This document shows positions 33,817 to 43,076 of a DNA stretch of 64,000 bases, piece after piece. This DNA is from Rhizobium favelukesii (lineage in GTDB: Bacteria > Pseudomonadota > Alphaproteobacteria > Rhizobiales > Rhizobiaceae): NCBI RefSeq assembly GCF_000577275.2, contig NZ_HG916852.1, positions 3,227,001 to 3,291,000 of the forward strand, given 5' to 3'. Both the position numbers and the translations under genes were made by a program. The notes under the pieces were generated by a model that did not search any database, had not been told where the DNA came from, and was given only the letters and a program-made list of their open reading frames with translations. Each line of letters begins with the position of its first letter. Within the stretch, counting starts at the first letter, position 1.

Positions 33817-34117
33817 GATCCGCGATCCCTCCAGCAGAAAGGCCGGCTGTTGCCCGGCTCGAAAAACAAACTTCTAATATTCGCCGGCAGTTGGCAACTC
33901 TTGGGGTTGGGGATCACTGAACATCTGCCGTGGGACGCGCTGATCATCAGAGGTATGCTGCGACAACGTCCGCTGCTTGGAGATCGTCGAGCTTGAAAGA
34001 GGCATGGCGATTTTTCGGCTGATGAACGCTTGTGGGACGGCAGCGCCTGCTGCCATTTGCACATAACTGGCTGCAACGTTCGTCTCTTTTCCTTGCAAAA
34101 AACCGCACTTTATGTTA
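33817..34117. other. Gap between cyclase and TetR genes
   Basis: No gene is supported. The stretch holds the promoter regions of the two divergent genes. It contains several short palindromes such as TGATCA near 33950, with no clear role. Confidence 0.4.
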
Positions 34118-34137
34118 ATGACTGTCCAGTCAGTCAT
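34118..34137. promoter_or_regulatory. TetR-type operator upstream of the efflux operon
   Basis: ATGACTG-TCCAGT-CAGTCAT is a perfect 7-bp inverted repeat ending 17 bases before the TetR start. The half site TGACTG / CAGTCA is common in operators of efflux-linked TetR repressors. Autoregulation of the whole operon is the simplest reading. Confidence 0.6.
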
Positions 34138-34154
34138 ATTTTGGTGCAAAGGGG

Positions 34155-34775
34155 ATGGCAGAAAAAAAGCGAGAAAGACGAGATCCGGAGCAGCGTAGAG
34201 CCGAGATCCTGGCGGCCGCCTTTGCCTGTTTTGCAGAGCGCGGTTTCGCCGCGACACGGATGGAGGATGTCGCAGCCCGCGCAGGCATCGCCAAAGGCAC
34301 GGTCTACCTGCATTTCCCCGACAAGGAGCGATTGTTCATCGAACTCGTGTCCGGTGTTGCCTCCCCGATCCTCGGGGAAGTCGGCGGCTTGGTGCAGAAG
34401 GAGATGATCCCGGCGCGTACCGCCGTGTCGATGTTCTATGCGCTCTTCAAGCGCGAGGTTTTGGAGACGGAGCGTCGGCACCTGCTGCGGCTGATCCTTG
34501 CCGAGGGTCCGATGTTCCCCGTTGTGACCGAATTCTACTACCGCGAGATCATCACCAAAGGCCTCGCGATCGTGCGTGTCCTGCTTGCCCGTGCCGCTAC
34601 GCGCGGCGAGCTACGCAATCCCGCCGTGGCCGACGTCCCGCAACTGGTCATGGCGCCGGCCTTGATGTCGATCATTTGGACGACGCTGTTCGAAGGCTAC
34701 GAGCATCTCGACACGCAGAAACTCTTCGACACGTTTCTCGACACGCTCTTCGTGCCGGAAGGAGGCGCGATATGA
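34155..34775 (+). CDS. TetR-family repressor of the efflux operon
   Basis: The 206-residue protein has an N-terminal helix-turn-helix (about 12-58: RRAEILAAAFACFAERGFAA, then VAARAGIAKGTVYLHFPDKE) and a helical ligand-binding domain with a C-terminal part like TetR_C_33/AefR. It is first in an operon with a HlyD adaptor, ABC ATPase and ABC permease; its stop overlaps the HlyD start (ATATGA). An operator-like repeat lies just upstream. It presumably senses the exported compound. Confidence 0.9.
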   Translation: MAEKKRERRDPEQRRAEILAAAFACFAERGFAATRMEDVAARAGIAKGTVYLHFPDKERLFIELVSGVASPILGEVGGLVQKEMIPARTAVSMFYALFKREVLETERRHLLRLILAEGPMFPVVTEFYYREIITKGLAIVRVLLARAATRGELRNPAVADVPQLVMAPALMSIIWTTLFEGYEHLDTQKLFDTFLDTLFVPEGGAI

Positions 34776-35737
34776 AACGAATTCTCATCGTCGTTATCGT
34801 GGCCGGCGCGGCGCTTACCGCCCTGCCCTTCCTGTTTTCCGACAAATCCCAGCGCGCCTACCAAGGCTGGATCGAGGCTGACACGCTGTTCATCGGCGCG
34901 GAAAACAGCGGCCGCCTGGTCAAGCTCGATGTCGCGGAAGGCCAGGCAATTGCGCCCGGTGCGCCGCTCTTCAGTTTGGACTCGCAGAGCGAGGAGGCCG
35001 CAGTCGGCGCCGCACGCGCTTCGCTCGCCCGCCTGCAGGCCGAACTGGAGCTCGCCGAAGCCAAGCAAAAGCGGCCGGAAGAAATAGACATGCTGCGCGC
35101 CAGCGAACGTGAGGCAATCGCCCGACTCGAGCTTGCCGCACAGGATCTCGATCGCACCCGCGTCCTGGTCGAGCGCGGCACCGCAACAAAGGCAAACCTC
35201 GACACGGCGACGGCCACCGAAGCCGCTAACCGTGCCGTCCTCGACAATGTCCGCAGCCAGATTACGCTCGCCAACCTGCCCGCCCGCATTGAGACGCTGC
35301 GCCAATCGAGGGAGGCTGTTGCAGCCGCAAAGGCCGATCTCGCCTCTGCAGAAGCAGCGCTCACCCGCCGCTTCGTCTCGGCTCCGGCAACAGGCAGCAT
35401 CGAGACCGTCTATTATCGCACCGGTGAGGTCGTGCCCGCCGGCCGGCCGATCGTGGCCCTCCTGCCGCCAGAGAACATCCGCATCCGCTTCTTCGTGCCT
35501 GAAACCGAGATTGCGCTGTTTTCGCTTGGTCAGTCGATCCGCGTCGCCTGTAACGCGTGCCAGCCCACCGATGCGAAGATCAGCTTCATCGCAAAGAACG
35601 CCGAGTATACGCCACCGGTAATCTACAGCCTCGAAGAGCGTGCCAAACTCGTCTACCGCCTCGAGGCGATCCCCGCCGATCCAAAGGCGTTGCGCCCGGG
35701 CCAGCCGGTGGATGTCACTGCGGGAGCCCGACCATGA
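34772..35737 (+). CDS. HlyD-family periplasmic adaptor protein
   Basis: The ATG at 34772 overlaps the TetR stop. The 321-residue protein has an N-terminal membrane anchor (about 4-20), a lipoyl-like half (LFIGAENSGRLVKLDVAEGQ), a long coiled-coil hairpin (about 75-195), the second lipoyl half (FVSAPATGSIETVYYRTGEV) and a beta-barrel end. It resembles YbhG and connects the inner-membrane ABC transporter to an outer-membrane channel. No TolC-type gene is present in the operon. Confidence 0.9.
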   Translation: MKRILIVVIVAGAALTALPFLFSDKSQRAYQGWIEADTLFIGAENSGRLVKLDVAEGQAIAPGAPLFSLDSQSEEAAVGAARASLARLQAELELAEAKQKRPEEIDMLRASEREAIARLELAAQDLDRTRVLVERGTATKANLDTATATEAANRAVLDNVRSQITLANLPARIETLRQSREAVAAAKADLASAEAALTRRFVSAPATGSIETVYYRTGEVVPAGRPIVALLPPENIRIRFFVPETEIALFSLGQSIRVACNACQPTDAKISFIAKNAEYTPPVIYSLEERAKLVYRLEAIPADPKALRPGQPVDVTAGARP

Positions 35738-36684
35738 GCGACACGGCAATGGCCATCGACGCGCCCGGGACCGTGATCGACGTCCATCACCTCACCAAGA
35801 GTTTCGGCAGCAGAAAGGTGGTCGATGACCTTTCGATGTCGGTCAAGAAGGGCCGCATTCACGGCTTTCTCGGCCCCAACGGTTCCGGCAAGACCACGAC
35901 GATCCGCATGCTCTGCGGCCTGCTGACACCAGACAGCGGCGATGGCACCTGCCTTGGCTTCGACATCCTGACCGAGAGCGATCGCATCCGCCGCCGCGTC
36001 GGCTACATGACGCAGAAATTCTCGCTCTATCAGGACCTGTCGATCCGGGAGAATCTGGAATTCGTCGCCCGCGTCTACGGCCTGCCTGACGCCCGCGGCA
36101 AAGCAAGCGCCGCCATTGAGCGCCTCGGCTTGAAAGGCCGTGAACAGCAGTTGGCAGGAGAGCTATCGGGCGGCTGGAAACAGCGCCTTGCGCTCGGTGC
36201 CTGCATCCTGCCCGAACCGGCGCTGCTCCTCCTCGACGAGCCGACGGCCGGCGTCGATCCCAAGGCCCGCCGGGATTTTTGGAACGAGATTCACGCGCTT
36301 GCCGCCGACGGTCTCTCGGTGCTGGTGTCCACCCATTACATGGACGAGGCGGAGCGTTGCCATGAGATCGCCTATATCGCCTATGGCAAACTGTTGGCGC
36401 AGGGAACGGTGGACGAAGTCATCGCCGGCACCGGCCTCGTGACATGGACCGTCTCCGGCGCGGAGGTGCATCGCCTCCAATCCGAACTCGAGAACGAGCC
36501 GGGCGTGGACATGATCGCGCCGTTCGGGACGAGCCTGCATGTTGCCGGCCGCGATCCCCAGGCGCTCGAGAAGGCAATCGCGCCTTACCAGGAACGGTCC
36601 GATCTCAAGTGGCAAAAGGGCGAGGCAACGCTGGAGGATGCTTTCATCGATCTGATGCGCCGCTCGGAGGACAATTTTCAATGA
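35734..36684 (+). CDS. ABC exporter ATP-binding protein (YbhF/CcmA-like)
   Basis: The ATG at 35734 overlaps the HlyD stop (ATGA). The 316-residue ATPase has Walker A GPNGSGKTT, Q-loop TQKFSLYQDL, signature LSGGWKQRLALG, Walker B LLLLDEPTAGVDP and the switch His in VSTHYMDEAERC. The C-terminal extension (about 230-316) is like that of drug-exporting ABC-2 ATPases. E. coli YbhF has two ATPase domains, while this protein has one. It drives the permease encoded next. Confidence 0.92.
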   Translation: MSDTAMAIDAPGTVIDVHHLTKSFGSRKVVDDLSMSVKKGRIHGFLGPNGSGKTTTIRMLCGLLTPDSGDGTCLGFDILTESDRIRRRVGYMTQKFSLYQDLSIRENLEFVARVYGLPDARGKASAAIERLGLKGREQQLAGELSGGWKQRLALGACILPEPALLLLDEPTAGVDPKARRDFWNEIHALAADGLSVLVSTHYMDEAERCHEIAYIAYGKLLAQGTVDEVIAGTGLVTWTVSGAEVHRLQSELENEPGVDMIAPFGTSLHVAGRDPQALEKAIAPYQERSDLKWQKGEATLEDAFIDLMRRSEDNFQ

Positions 36685-37841
36685 CGACCACAGTGGCAAA
36701 TGGCAATGGCGGCACTTTCGGGCGTTTCTGGGCGATGACCGTCAAGGAATTCATCCAGATGACGCGCGACCGCATAACGCTGGCGACGATGGTCGCCTTG
36801 CCGATCATGCAGCTGTTCCTGTTCGGCTTTGCGATCAACACGACGCCGCACAACCTGCCGACCGCAGTGCTGATGCGCGAGAATACCGATGTCGGCCGAT
36901 CCATCTTGGCGGCCCTTCAAAACACGGATTTTTTCCAGATCCGTTCGGTCGTGACGCGCGCCGAGGACATGGATTCGATTCTGCAATCCGGCAGGGCACT
37001 GTTCGTGGTGGAAATTCCCGAGGGATTCGAACGCTCGCTTCGCCGCGGCGATACGCCCTCGCTGCTGGTCGCGGCCGACGCCACCGATCCGGTCGCGTCG
37101 AGTTCGGCGCTCGGCGCGCTTTCCGGCATCGTCACGTCGGCTCTCGCCAACGACCGCCAGGTCGAATTTTCCGAACCGACCAAGCCCGCCTTCTCCCCCG
37201 CCTTCTCCATCGTCCAGCACCGTCGCTATAATCCGGCCGGTTCATCGACCCTGAATATCGTGCCCGGCCTGCTCGGCACGATCCTGACGATGACGCTGCT
37301 GATCTTCACGGCTCTCTCGGTCACGCGCGAGGTGGAACGCGGTACGATGGAGAACCTGCTCTCCATGCCGATCAAACCGCTGGAAATCATGCTGGGCAAG
37401 ATCGCGCCCTATGTGCTGATCGGCCTCATCCAGTCGTTGTTGATCATCGGCGCTGGCCTGCTTGTGTTCCACGTCCCAATCCTCGGTGGTCCGGCCTCGC
37501 TCGCGGCAGCGACCACGCTCTTCGTCATCACCGACCTCTCGATCGGCTACACTTTCTCGACGATCGCGGCCAATCAGTTGCAGGCCATGCAGATGGCGAT
37601 GATGTTCTTCCTTCCGAATATCCTGCTGTCGGGCTTCATGTTCCCGTTCGCCGGCATGCCGAAATGGGCGCAATGGATCGGTGAGGCCCTGCCGCTGACC
37701 CACTATATCAGGATCGTCCGGGCGATCATGCTGAAGGGCGCCAGTATCCAGACGCTTGCCTATGACACGATCGCCCTCGCCTGCCTGATGGCCGTTGCCA
37801 TGCTCATCGCCGTCCGCCGCTTCCGCAGGACATTGGATTAG
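36681..37841 (+). CDS. ABC-2 type permease (YhhJ/YbhR-like)
   Basis: The ATG at 36681 overlaps the ATPase stop. The 386-residue protein has one N-terminal helix (about 27-47), a large periplasmic domain, and five C-terminal helices (from about 190) with the ABC-2 motif EVERGTMENLLSMPIKPLEIMLGK. The system has one permease gene, so it would act as a homodimer, unlike E. coli YbhS-YbhR. It is the last gene of the operon. The substrate may be a drug-like compound or another toxic organic molecule. Confidence 0.9.
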   Translation: MTTTVANGNGGTFGRFWAMTVKEFIQMTRDRITLATMVALPIMQLFLFGFAINTTPHNLPTAVLMRENTDVGRSILAALQNTDFFQIRSVVTRAEDMDSILQSGRALFVVEIPEGFERSLRRGDTPSLLVAADATDPVASSSALGALSGIVTSALANDRQVEFSEPTKPAFSPAFSIVQHRRYNPAGSSTLNIVPGLLGTILTMTLLIFTALSVTREVERGTMENLLSMPIKPLEIMLGKIAPYVLIGLIQSLLIIGAGLLVFHVPILGGPASLAAATTLFVITDLSIGYTFSTIAANQLQAMQMAMMFFLPNILLSGFMFPFAGMPKWAQWIGEALPLTHYIRIVRAIMLKGASIQTLAYDTIALACLMAVAMLIAVRRFRRTLD

Positions 37842-37899
37842 TCGCAGGCTGATGTCCGCGGTGCGGATCCCTTCGCGGTACACACAACAGGCTGCCTGG

Positions 37900-38532
37900 C
37901 TATCTGGGCCGGCGAACGGCCCGGACCTTGCCGCTGGTTCCCCCGCCACAAAAGAGGCGATCTGCGCCATCGGACTCGAGCCCCGATATGGTCAGGCCAG
38001 GCGGCATGTCGATGCGTTCCAACACGCGCCCGCTCTCAGGTTCAACGCGCCGGATATCGCTCTCATCGCCTTCCCAAGTGGCGTGCCAGAGTTCGCCATC
38101 GACCCAGGTCACGCCGGTAACGAAGCGGCTGGACTCGATGCTGCGAAGAAGCGCGCCGGTGTCCGGATCGATCTGATGGATCTTTCGGCCACGGTAGTCT
38201 CCGACCCAGAGCGTTCCTTCAGCCCAGGCAAGCCCGGAATCACCGCCATTGCCGGGGGCCGGGATCGTCGATAGCACCTCGCCGGTCTTCGGATCGATCT
38301 TCTGGATCCGGTCTTCCGCAATCTGGAAAAGATAGCGCCCATCGAAAGCCGTTCCGGCATGTGCGGCAACGTCTATCGAGTGCACGACCTCGCCGACCTC
38401 GGGATCGAAGGCATTGAGCTTGTCGCCGGAGGCAAACCAGACATGCCGGCCGTCAAAGGTGACGCCGGCAACACGGTCCGCGTTCGGAAAGGGGCCATAT
38501 TCACGAAGGATTTCAGCTTGGCTGTGTTTCAT
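37900..38532 (-). CDS. Beta-propeller protein, glutamine cyclotransferase/SMP-30-like
   Basis: The 210-residue protein consists of repeated blades of the type VAGVTFDGRHVWFASGD, KLNAFDPEVGEVVHSID, KIDPKTGEVLSTIP and GLAWAEGTLWVGDYRGRKIH. This repeat is found in glutamine cyclotransferases and YncE/Vgb-like propellers. There is no signal peptide, and the catalytic residues of glutamine cyclotransferase could not be confirmed. It is 10 bases downstream of the TPR/winged-helix regulator gene and probably in its operon. Function unknown. Confidence 0.65.
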   Translation of the reverse strand: MKHSQAEILREYGPFPNADRVAGVTFDGRHVWFASGDKLNAFDPEVGEVVHSIDVAAHAGTAFDGRYLFQIAEDRIQKIDPKTGEVLSTIPAPGNGGDSGLAWAEGTLWVGDYRGRKIHQIDPDTGALLRSIESSRFVTGVTWVDGELWHATWEGDESDIRRVEPESGRVLERIDMPPGLTISGLESDGADRLFCGGGTSGKVRAVRRPR

Positions 38533-38541
38533 GGGCTTATC

Positions 38542-39762
38542 CTAGTCGTTCGGCAGTGGACCTGGGAGCAACAAAGTTGACGGGAAACCCGGCAGCGACG
38601 GTATCGTCCACCGGCGCGCCGGCCCGCGTCCGAAGGATTGCACCTTGCCCGTTGCCGCCAGTGCGTCAAGCGCCCGCTGCACTGTGCGTGGGCTTGCACC
38701 GATCGCGATCGCCAGCGCCGAACTCGACCAGGCCTCCCCATCCGCCAGAAATGCGAGGACCTCACCATGCTGCTCCTCGACGGGCGGGGCCAGGATGATC
38801 ACCTCAGCGGCGCGACGCGGTGCAAGCACAAAGCCGTCCCTCGTCGCTCTGATATCCGCTATCCTGTGAAGCTCGCCGCGCAGCCGTCCGACTTCGACAC
38901 GCAGCCTGGCGCGATGCGATTCATCGGCGTCCTTCGCCCTGAATGCACGGGCAACGAGGGCGTTCCGCGATGCGTCTGTCGGCCAGCTCTGCGCGAGCGC
39001 ACGCGCCAGCGCGAACAACACCGGGCGCGTCGTCAGCGAAACAACCGCGTCCGCGTCCCGCACGACATAGCGACATGCATCGACCACGAGCGCCCCTGAC
39101 GCCAGCACCGCCTCGACCTCCTCCAGCAGCAAGAACCGCTCCTCGCCACGCCTGATCAGTCGTGCCGCCGGCGTTCTCAGAACCTCGAAGGCCCCTTCGA
39201 CCTCCGCACGAAGTGCGGGAATGCCCGCCTCGCGCGCAGCATTTTCTGCCCGGCGCAGCGCCGCGCGCGCAACGCCTGTCTGGAGACGGCGGATAGCAAT
39301 CCCGGCGACGACGAGTTCGTAGCCCGTCAGCAAGGGGGGCGTGAGCGGCGCCGAATCGACCCCGGCGAGCAGGCGTTCGGCCTCGTCGAGATGGCCGATG
39401 AGAAGCAGCCGCCGGGCTTCGAGATGCCGTGCATGTGCGGCGTTCAAACGGTCATCATGCGCTTCGAGCACCTCGCGCGCGGCGGTAAGTGTCTTGGCCG
39501 GCCAGCCTAGATCGCGCGAGACGAGCGCAATTTCTGCTTCGGCGACGAGGCAGCGCGCCCGCGCGACGGGTTCTTTTGGCCCGAACGCACGGGCAGCCGC
39601 CTTCAGCAGGGCCTTCGCCCGGACGAGATCGCCAAGCTGTGCCATCGCGATGCCCCGAAGCGCGAGCGCAGGCGCATCGTTACGCAACGCGACCCTCTTC
39701 AAGGCACCGAGAAGATCACCGGTCGCGAGCAGCCTCGCCGCAGCGATGATCATCGAGTCCAT
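38542..39762 (-). CDS. TPR-like regulator with C-terminal winged helix
   Basis: The start is the ATG at 39762 (MDSMIIAAARLLA), preceded by GACGGG; a longer opening to 39840 enters the promoter. The 406-residue protein has an alanine/leucine-rich helical repeat region (about 1-170), a middle part with a winged-helix-like RLRVEVGRLRGELHRIADIR segment, and a C-terminal helix-turn-helix (AIAIGASPRTVQRALDALAA). This is a recurring design of helical-repeat regulators in rhizobia. It is divergent from the DUF899 gene at 39882, a likely target. Confidence 0.7.
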   Translation of the reverse strand: MDSMIIAAARLLATGDLLGALKRVALRNDAPALALRGIAMAQLGDLVRAKALLKAAARAFGPKEPVARARCLVAEAEIALVSRDLGWPAKTLTAAREVLEAHDDRLNAAHARHLEARRLLLIGHLDEAERLLAGVDSAPLTPPLLTGYELVVAGIAIRRLQTGVARAALRRAENAAREAGIPALRAEVEGAFEVLRTPAARLIRRGEERFLLLEEVEAVLASGALVVDACRYVVRDADAVVSLTTRPVLFALARALAQSWPTDASRNALVARAFRAKDADESHRARLRVEVGRLRGELHRIADIRATRDGFVLAPRRAAEVIILAPPVEEQHGEVLAFLADGEAWSSSALAIAIGASPRTVQRALDALAATGKVQSFGRGPARRWTIPSLPGFPSTLLLPGPLPND

Positions 39763-39881
39763 AAAAATCCCGTCAAACTTGTCACTCCCACCATCTCCCA
39801 CTCCGGCTCTAGTCTGCTCACGACCACCAAGCAGCCGCAAGTGGCGGCAATGCTAAGCCCACAGGCAGCAACAGGAGAAGC

Positions 39882-40682
39882 ATGATGACGATGCATATCA
39901 CCGGTACACGCGAAGAATGGCTTGCGGCGCGGCTCGACCTGCTCGCAGAAGAGAAGGAACTGACACGGCGCAGCGACATGCTGGCGCAACGCCGCCAGGA
40001 ACTGCCGTGGGTGCGGATTGACAAGGAATACCGGTTCGAGACCGCCAATGGCAGCGCTTCGCTGATCGATCTCTTCAAGGGCCGTTCGCAGCTTCTCATC
40101 TACCATTTCATGTTCGGACCCGACTATACGGCCGGATGCCCCTCCTGCTCGTCGATCGCAGACGGCTTCAACGGCGTCGCCGTCCATCTCGAAAACCATG
40201 ACGTCGCCTTCACCGCCGTTTCCCGCGCACCGCTTGCCAAGCTGCAGGCTTTCAAGCGACGGATGGGATGGAGCTTCGACTGGGCATCCTCTTTCGGCAG
40301 CGATTTCAACCTCGACTTCAGCGTCTTGTTCAGCGAAGAGCAGCAGCGCGAAGGCGGGATAGAGTATAACTATCGCCGCGAGCCACCGGCACGGGTGCTA
40401 TCAGAAGGCCAGACCGTGCAGGAATGGAAACTGCGCGGCAGCGAGAGCCCAGTCGCCCAGATCGCCGCAATGACCGGGACGGATGTCGCGACGTACACGC
40501 GCGACCGGCCGGGTGTCAGCGCCTTCGTGCTCGAGGACGGCGCGGTCTACCACACCTACTCAAGCTATGCGCGCGGCCTGGACAGCATTTGGGGCGTGTA
40601 TCAATGGCTCGACCGCGCGCCCCGAGGCCGCAATGAGCAGGGTATCTGGTGGCGGCTGCATGACGAATACGGCCAGGGATGA
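39882..40682 (+). CDS. DUF899 thioredoxin-like protein
   Basis: The 266-residue protein belongs to DUF899: EEWLAARLDLLAEEKELTRR, then RQELPWVRIDKEYRFET, DLFKGRSQLLIYHFMFGPDY, and a CPSC dithiol near residue 87 in AGCPSCSSIADG. The C-terminal part (VYHTYSSYARGLDSIWGVYQ and WWRLHDEY) is also diagnostic. The fold is thioredoxin-like and the CxxC suggests redox activity, but the biological role is not established. Its stop overlaps the next gene start. It is divergent from the TPR/winged-helix gene. Confidence 0.88.
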   Translation: MMTMHITGTREEWLAARLDLLAEEKELTRRSDMLAQRRQELPWVRIDKEYRFETANGSASLIDLFKGRSQLLIYHFMFGPDYTAGCPSCSSIADGFNGVAVHLENHDVAFTAVSRAPLAKLQAFKRRMGWSFDWASSFGSDFNLDFSVLFSEEQQREGGIEYNYRREPPARVLSEGQTVQEWKLRGSESPVAQIAAMTGTDVATYTRDRPGVSAFVLEDGAVYHTYSSYARGLDSIWGVYQWLDRAPRGRNEQGIWWRLHDEYGQG

Positions 40683-40969
40683 CGCTCATGCTTTCCTCCG
40701 ACCAGACACGGCGCAGCACATCCGTCGAGACACCGACCGGCAATATAGCAGGCGTCGGCGATTGGCTGCGCCTGGCAGCGGCGCCAACCTTCGCCATCAT
40801 GGCGACTGTCACCCTGGCAAGCGGCGGAGCAGATATGATCTGCTCCGCAATGCAGGACGTTTTTCCTGTGGATGGCATGACGACGATGTACCTGCTGATG
40901 TGCGTCTTCCACCTGCCGCCGTGGTTGCGCCTGATTTCCGGACGTCCGGCCGAACCTGGGCGGCCCTGA
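40679..40969 (+). CDS. Small membrane protein of unknown function
   Basis: The ATG at 40679 overlaps the DUF899 stop (ATGA), which implies coupling. The 96-residue product has two hydrophobic stretches (about 30-50 and 65-82), including a Cys in ADMICSAMQD, and lacks a recognised domain. Two-helix proteins like this often follow DUF899 genes, but no function is known. Confidence 0.55.
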   Translation: MTLMLSSDQTRRSTSVETPTGNIAGVGDWLRLAAAPTFAIMATVTLASGGADMICSAMQDVFPVDGMTTMYLLMCVFHLPPWLRLISGRPAEPGRP

Positions 40970-41165
40970 TGCGCAGACCCGGAACTGTCGCTACCGGCTA
41001 AGATTCCGGGCGCCAGAGCGTGCTTTGCTCCGCCCTTGTCGACTTCGGGACCTCGTTGCAAAAGGCAATGGCGATTGCACCGAGTGCCTTGCATTGCTCC
41101 CTGCCCGCTCCACCTTAAGCCCCGAGTAAAGCCACCCAACCAGACAGGCAATCGGGAGAAGGTCC

Positions 41166-42044
41166 GTGCCATTCAGTTCCACGATCTCAGCGGCCGCATC
41201 GGGACAATTTTCGATCGGCACCATCACCATCAATCGTCTCGGCTTCGGGGCGATGCGTATTACGGGACCCGGTATCTGGGGGCCGCCTGCAGACAAGGCC
41301 GGAGCGTTGGCAACCCTGCGTCGCCTGCCCGAGATCGCCGTCAATTTCATTGACACGGCCGATTCCTACGGCCCCGACGTGTCCGAAGAGCTCATCAGCG
41401 AAGCGTTGTATCCTTATAAGGGGCTGTTGATTGCGACCAAAGCCGGGCTGACCCGCGAGGGGCCGGACCGGTGGACGCCGAAGGGGCGGCCGGAATATCT
41501 TCTCGACCGAGCGAAAGGCAGCCTCAAGAAGCTTCGCATCGAGCGGATCGACTTGTGGCAACTACACCGCATAGATGCAGCGGTCCCTCGCGAAGAGCAG
41601 TTCGGGGCGGTAAAGATGCTCCTGGATCAGGGCCTCATCGCCCATGCCGGCCTCAGCGAAGTGTCGGTTGAAGACATAAAGGCCGCCCGAAAGGTATTTC
41701 CCGTGGCGACGGTTCAAAATCGCTACAACCTCGTGGATCGGGGCAGCGAGGATGTGCTGGACTACTGCGAGCGCGAGGGTATCGGCTTCATTCCATGGTA
41801 CCCACTGGCGGCAGGCGAGCTTGCCCGTCCTGGCTCCATTCTTGACATGCTGGCCAAGAAGTATGGCGCGACGCCAGGCCAGATTGCTTTGGCGTGGGTG
41901 CTCAAGCGCAGCCCCGTGATGTTGCCCATTCCGGGAACCTCCAAGGTGAAGCATCTCGAGGAAAATGTTGCGGCCGCTAGCATCGTTCTCGATGAAGGGG
42001 ACTTTGTAGCCCTGGACGAAGCGGCTCGCCAATCTGGCTCCTAA
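41166..42044 (+). CDS. Aldo/keto reductase
   Basis: The start is a GTG at 41166, after GGGAGAAGG. The 292-residue TIM-barrel protein has the AKR pattern: Asp in [10 protein letters not shown] with the catalytic Tyr, Lys in LLIATKAGL, and His in LWQLHRID, plus the NADPH-binding end [16 protein letters not shown]. It reduces aldehydes or ketones with NADPH in the cytoplasm. It resembles the YdbC/pyridoxal reductase-like branch. It stands alone, convergent with a LysR gene. Confidence 0.9.
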   Translation: MPFSSTISAAASGQFSIGTITINRLGFGAMRITGPGIWGPPADKAGALATLRRLPEIAVNFIDTADSYGPDVSEELISEALYPYKGLLIATKAGLTREGPDRWTPKGRPEYLLDRAKGSLKKLRIERIDLWQLHRIDAAVPREEQFGAVKMLLDQGLIAHAGLSEVSVEDIKAARKVFPVATVQNRYNLVDRGSEDVLDYCEREGIGFIPWYPLAAGELARPGSILDMLAKKYGATPGQIALAWVLKRSPVMLPIPGTSKVKHLEENVAAASIVLDEGDFVALDEAARQSGS

Positions 42045-42093
42045 CGCAGACGTGAACCCGAGCGACTTGTCCAACTGGGGCAAGTGCTCTTAG

Positions 42094-42978
42094 TCAGGCG
42101 TTGAGGGCCAGATGAGCGAAGAGATGCCGCGCCTGGTTCGTCAGCCAATCCGGCGACTGGCAGCATAGCACCAGCCGCCGGCTGGCCCATGCGTCGGCAA
42201 TGCGCACTTCGGATAATGCATGCGACCTGCGAAAGCGCCTTGCGGCCGTGGCGGGAATAATGGCAATGCCTGCCCCGTTGGAAACGAGACGGCATATGCC
42301 CTCAAAGCTTCGCACCCGGACGCGCAACTTCAGCTTTCTGCCCAGTCGCATGGCCTGATCTTCAATATGACTTTGCAGCGCTCCGTCCATAAGGCCTATG
42401 AAGTCCTGGTCCAGGACTTCCCGGAAGGCGATGTTGGCTTGTCCCGCAAATCTCCACTGCTTGCCAGCAACGATCACCAGTCTGTCCGTGGCGAAATGGC
42501 GGAGGTGCAGGTCGCCGGTTTCCACGGCATCGGATAGGATGCCAATCTCTGCGTGGCCGGCCGATATCGCCCGCGCGATCTCAGCACTCTGTCGCTCCTT
42601 CAAATCGAGATCGATCGTCGGATGCATGGCCATCCAGGATGCAAGCCGTCCCGGAAGAAACTCCATTATCGCGGCGGTATTGGCGAGTACCTGGATCGTT
42701 GCCCGCAATCCTTTGGCATGTTCGCTCAACTCGCCGCGCATGCGTGCCATCTGGCGCTCGATCAGCCGCGCGTGGTGAGCCAAGGCCTCGCCCGCTTGTG
42801 TCAGCGATACGCCTCTGCGGCCGCGTTCCAGGAGCATCACGTTGCCGGTGGCCTCCATCGCCCGCAAACGCTCACTTGCGGCCGCAAGCGACAGGCCGAC
42901 CTCGGCCGCACCACGGGTGATATTGCCCGCCTCGGCAACGGCGAGAAAGAGACGGAGATCAGCAAGGTCAAAGCGCAT
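42094..42978 (-). CDS. LysR-family transcriptional regulator
   Basis: The 294-residue protein has the N-terminal helix-turn-helix (about 3-62: LADLRLFLAVAEAGNITRGA, then SLAAASERLRAMEA) and a C-terminal effector domain (about 90-290). It is divergent from the TauE/SafE-type transporter gene starting at 43077, with 98 bp between, so control of that transporter is likely. If the transporter is damaged, as the sequence suggests, the regulator may have lost its main target. Confidence 0.92.
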   Translation of the reverse strand: MRFDLADLRLFLAVAEAGNITRGAAEVGLSLAAASERLRAMEATGNVMLLERGRRGVSLTQAGEALAHHARLIERQMARMRGELSEHAKGLRATIQVLANTAAIMEFLPGRLASWMAMHPTIDLDLKERQSAEIARAISAGHAEIGILSDAVETGDLHLRHFATDRLVIVAGKQWRFAGQANIAFREVLDQDFIGLMDGALQSHIEDQAMRLGRKLKLRVRVRSFEGICRLVSNGAGIAIIPATAARRFRRSHALSEVRIADAWASRRLVLCCQSPDWLTNQARHLFAHLALNA

Positions 42979-43076
42979 CCTCGACGATTACACCGGAATC
43001 AGCCTTCGGACCAGCCGAAGCCTGGGTTCCGACAATCCGCATTGTGCGCGACGGCAGATCCGCTATTCCCGAGCAC

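Noticed and set aside
33813..34076. An 87-codon minus-strand frame upstream of the cyclase gene
   Set aside because: No ribosome site, biased residues without a domain, and overlap with the divergent promoter region.
34697..35749. A 350-codon minus-strand frame opposite the HlyD gene
   Set aside because: It mirrors the codon structure of the HlyD gene and has no independent support.
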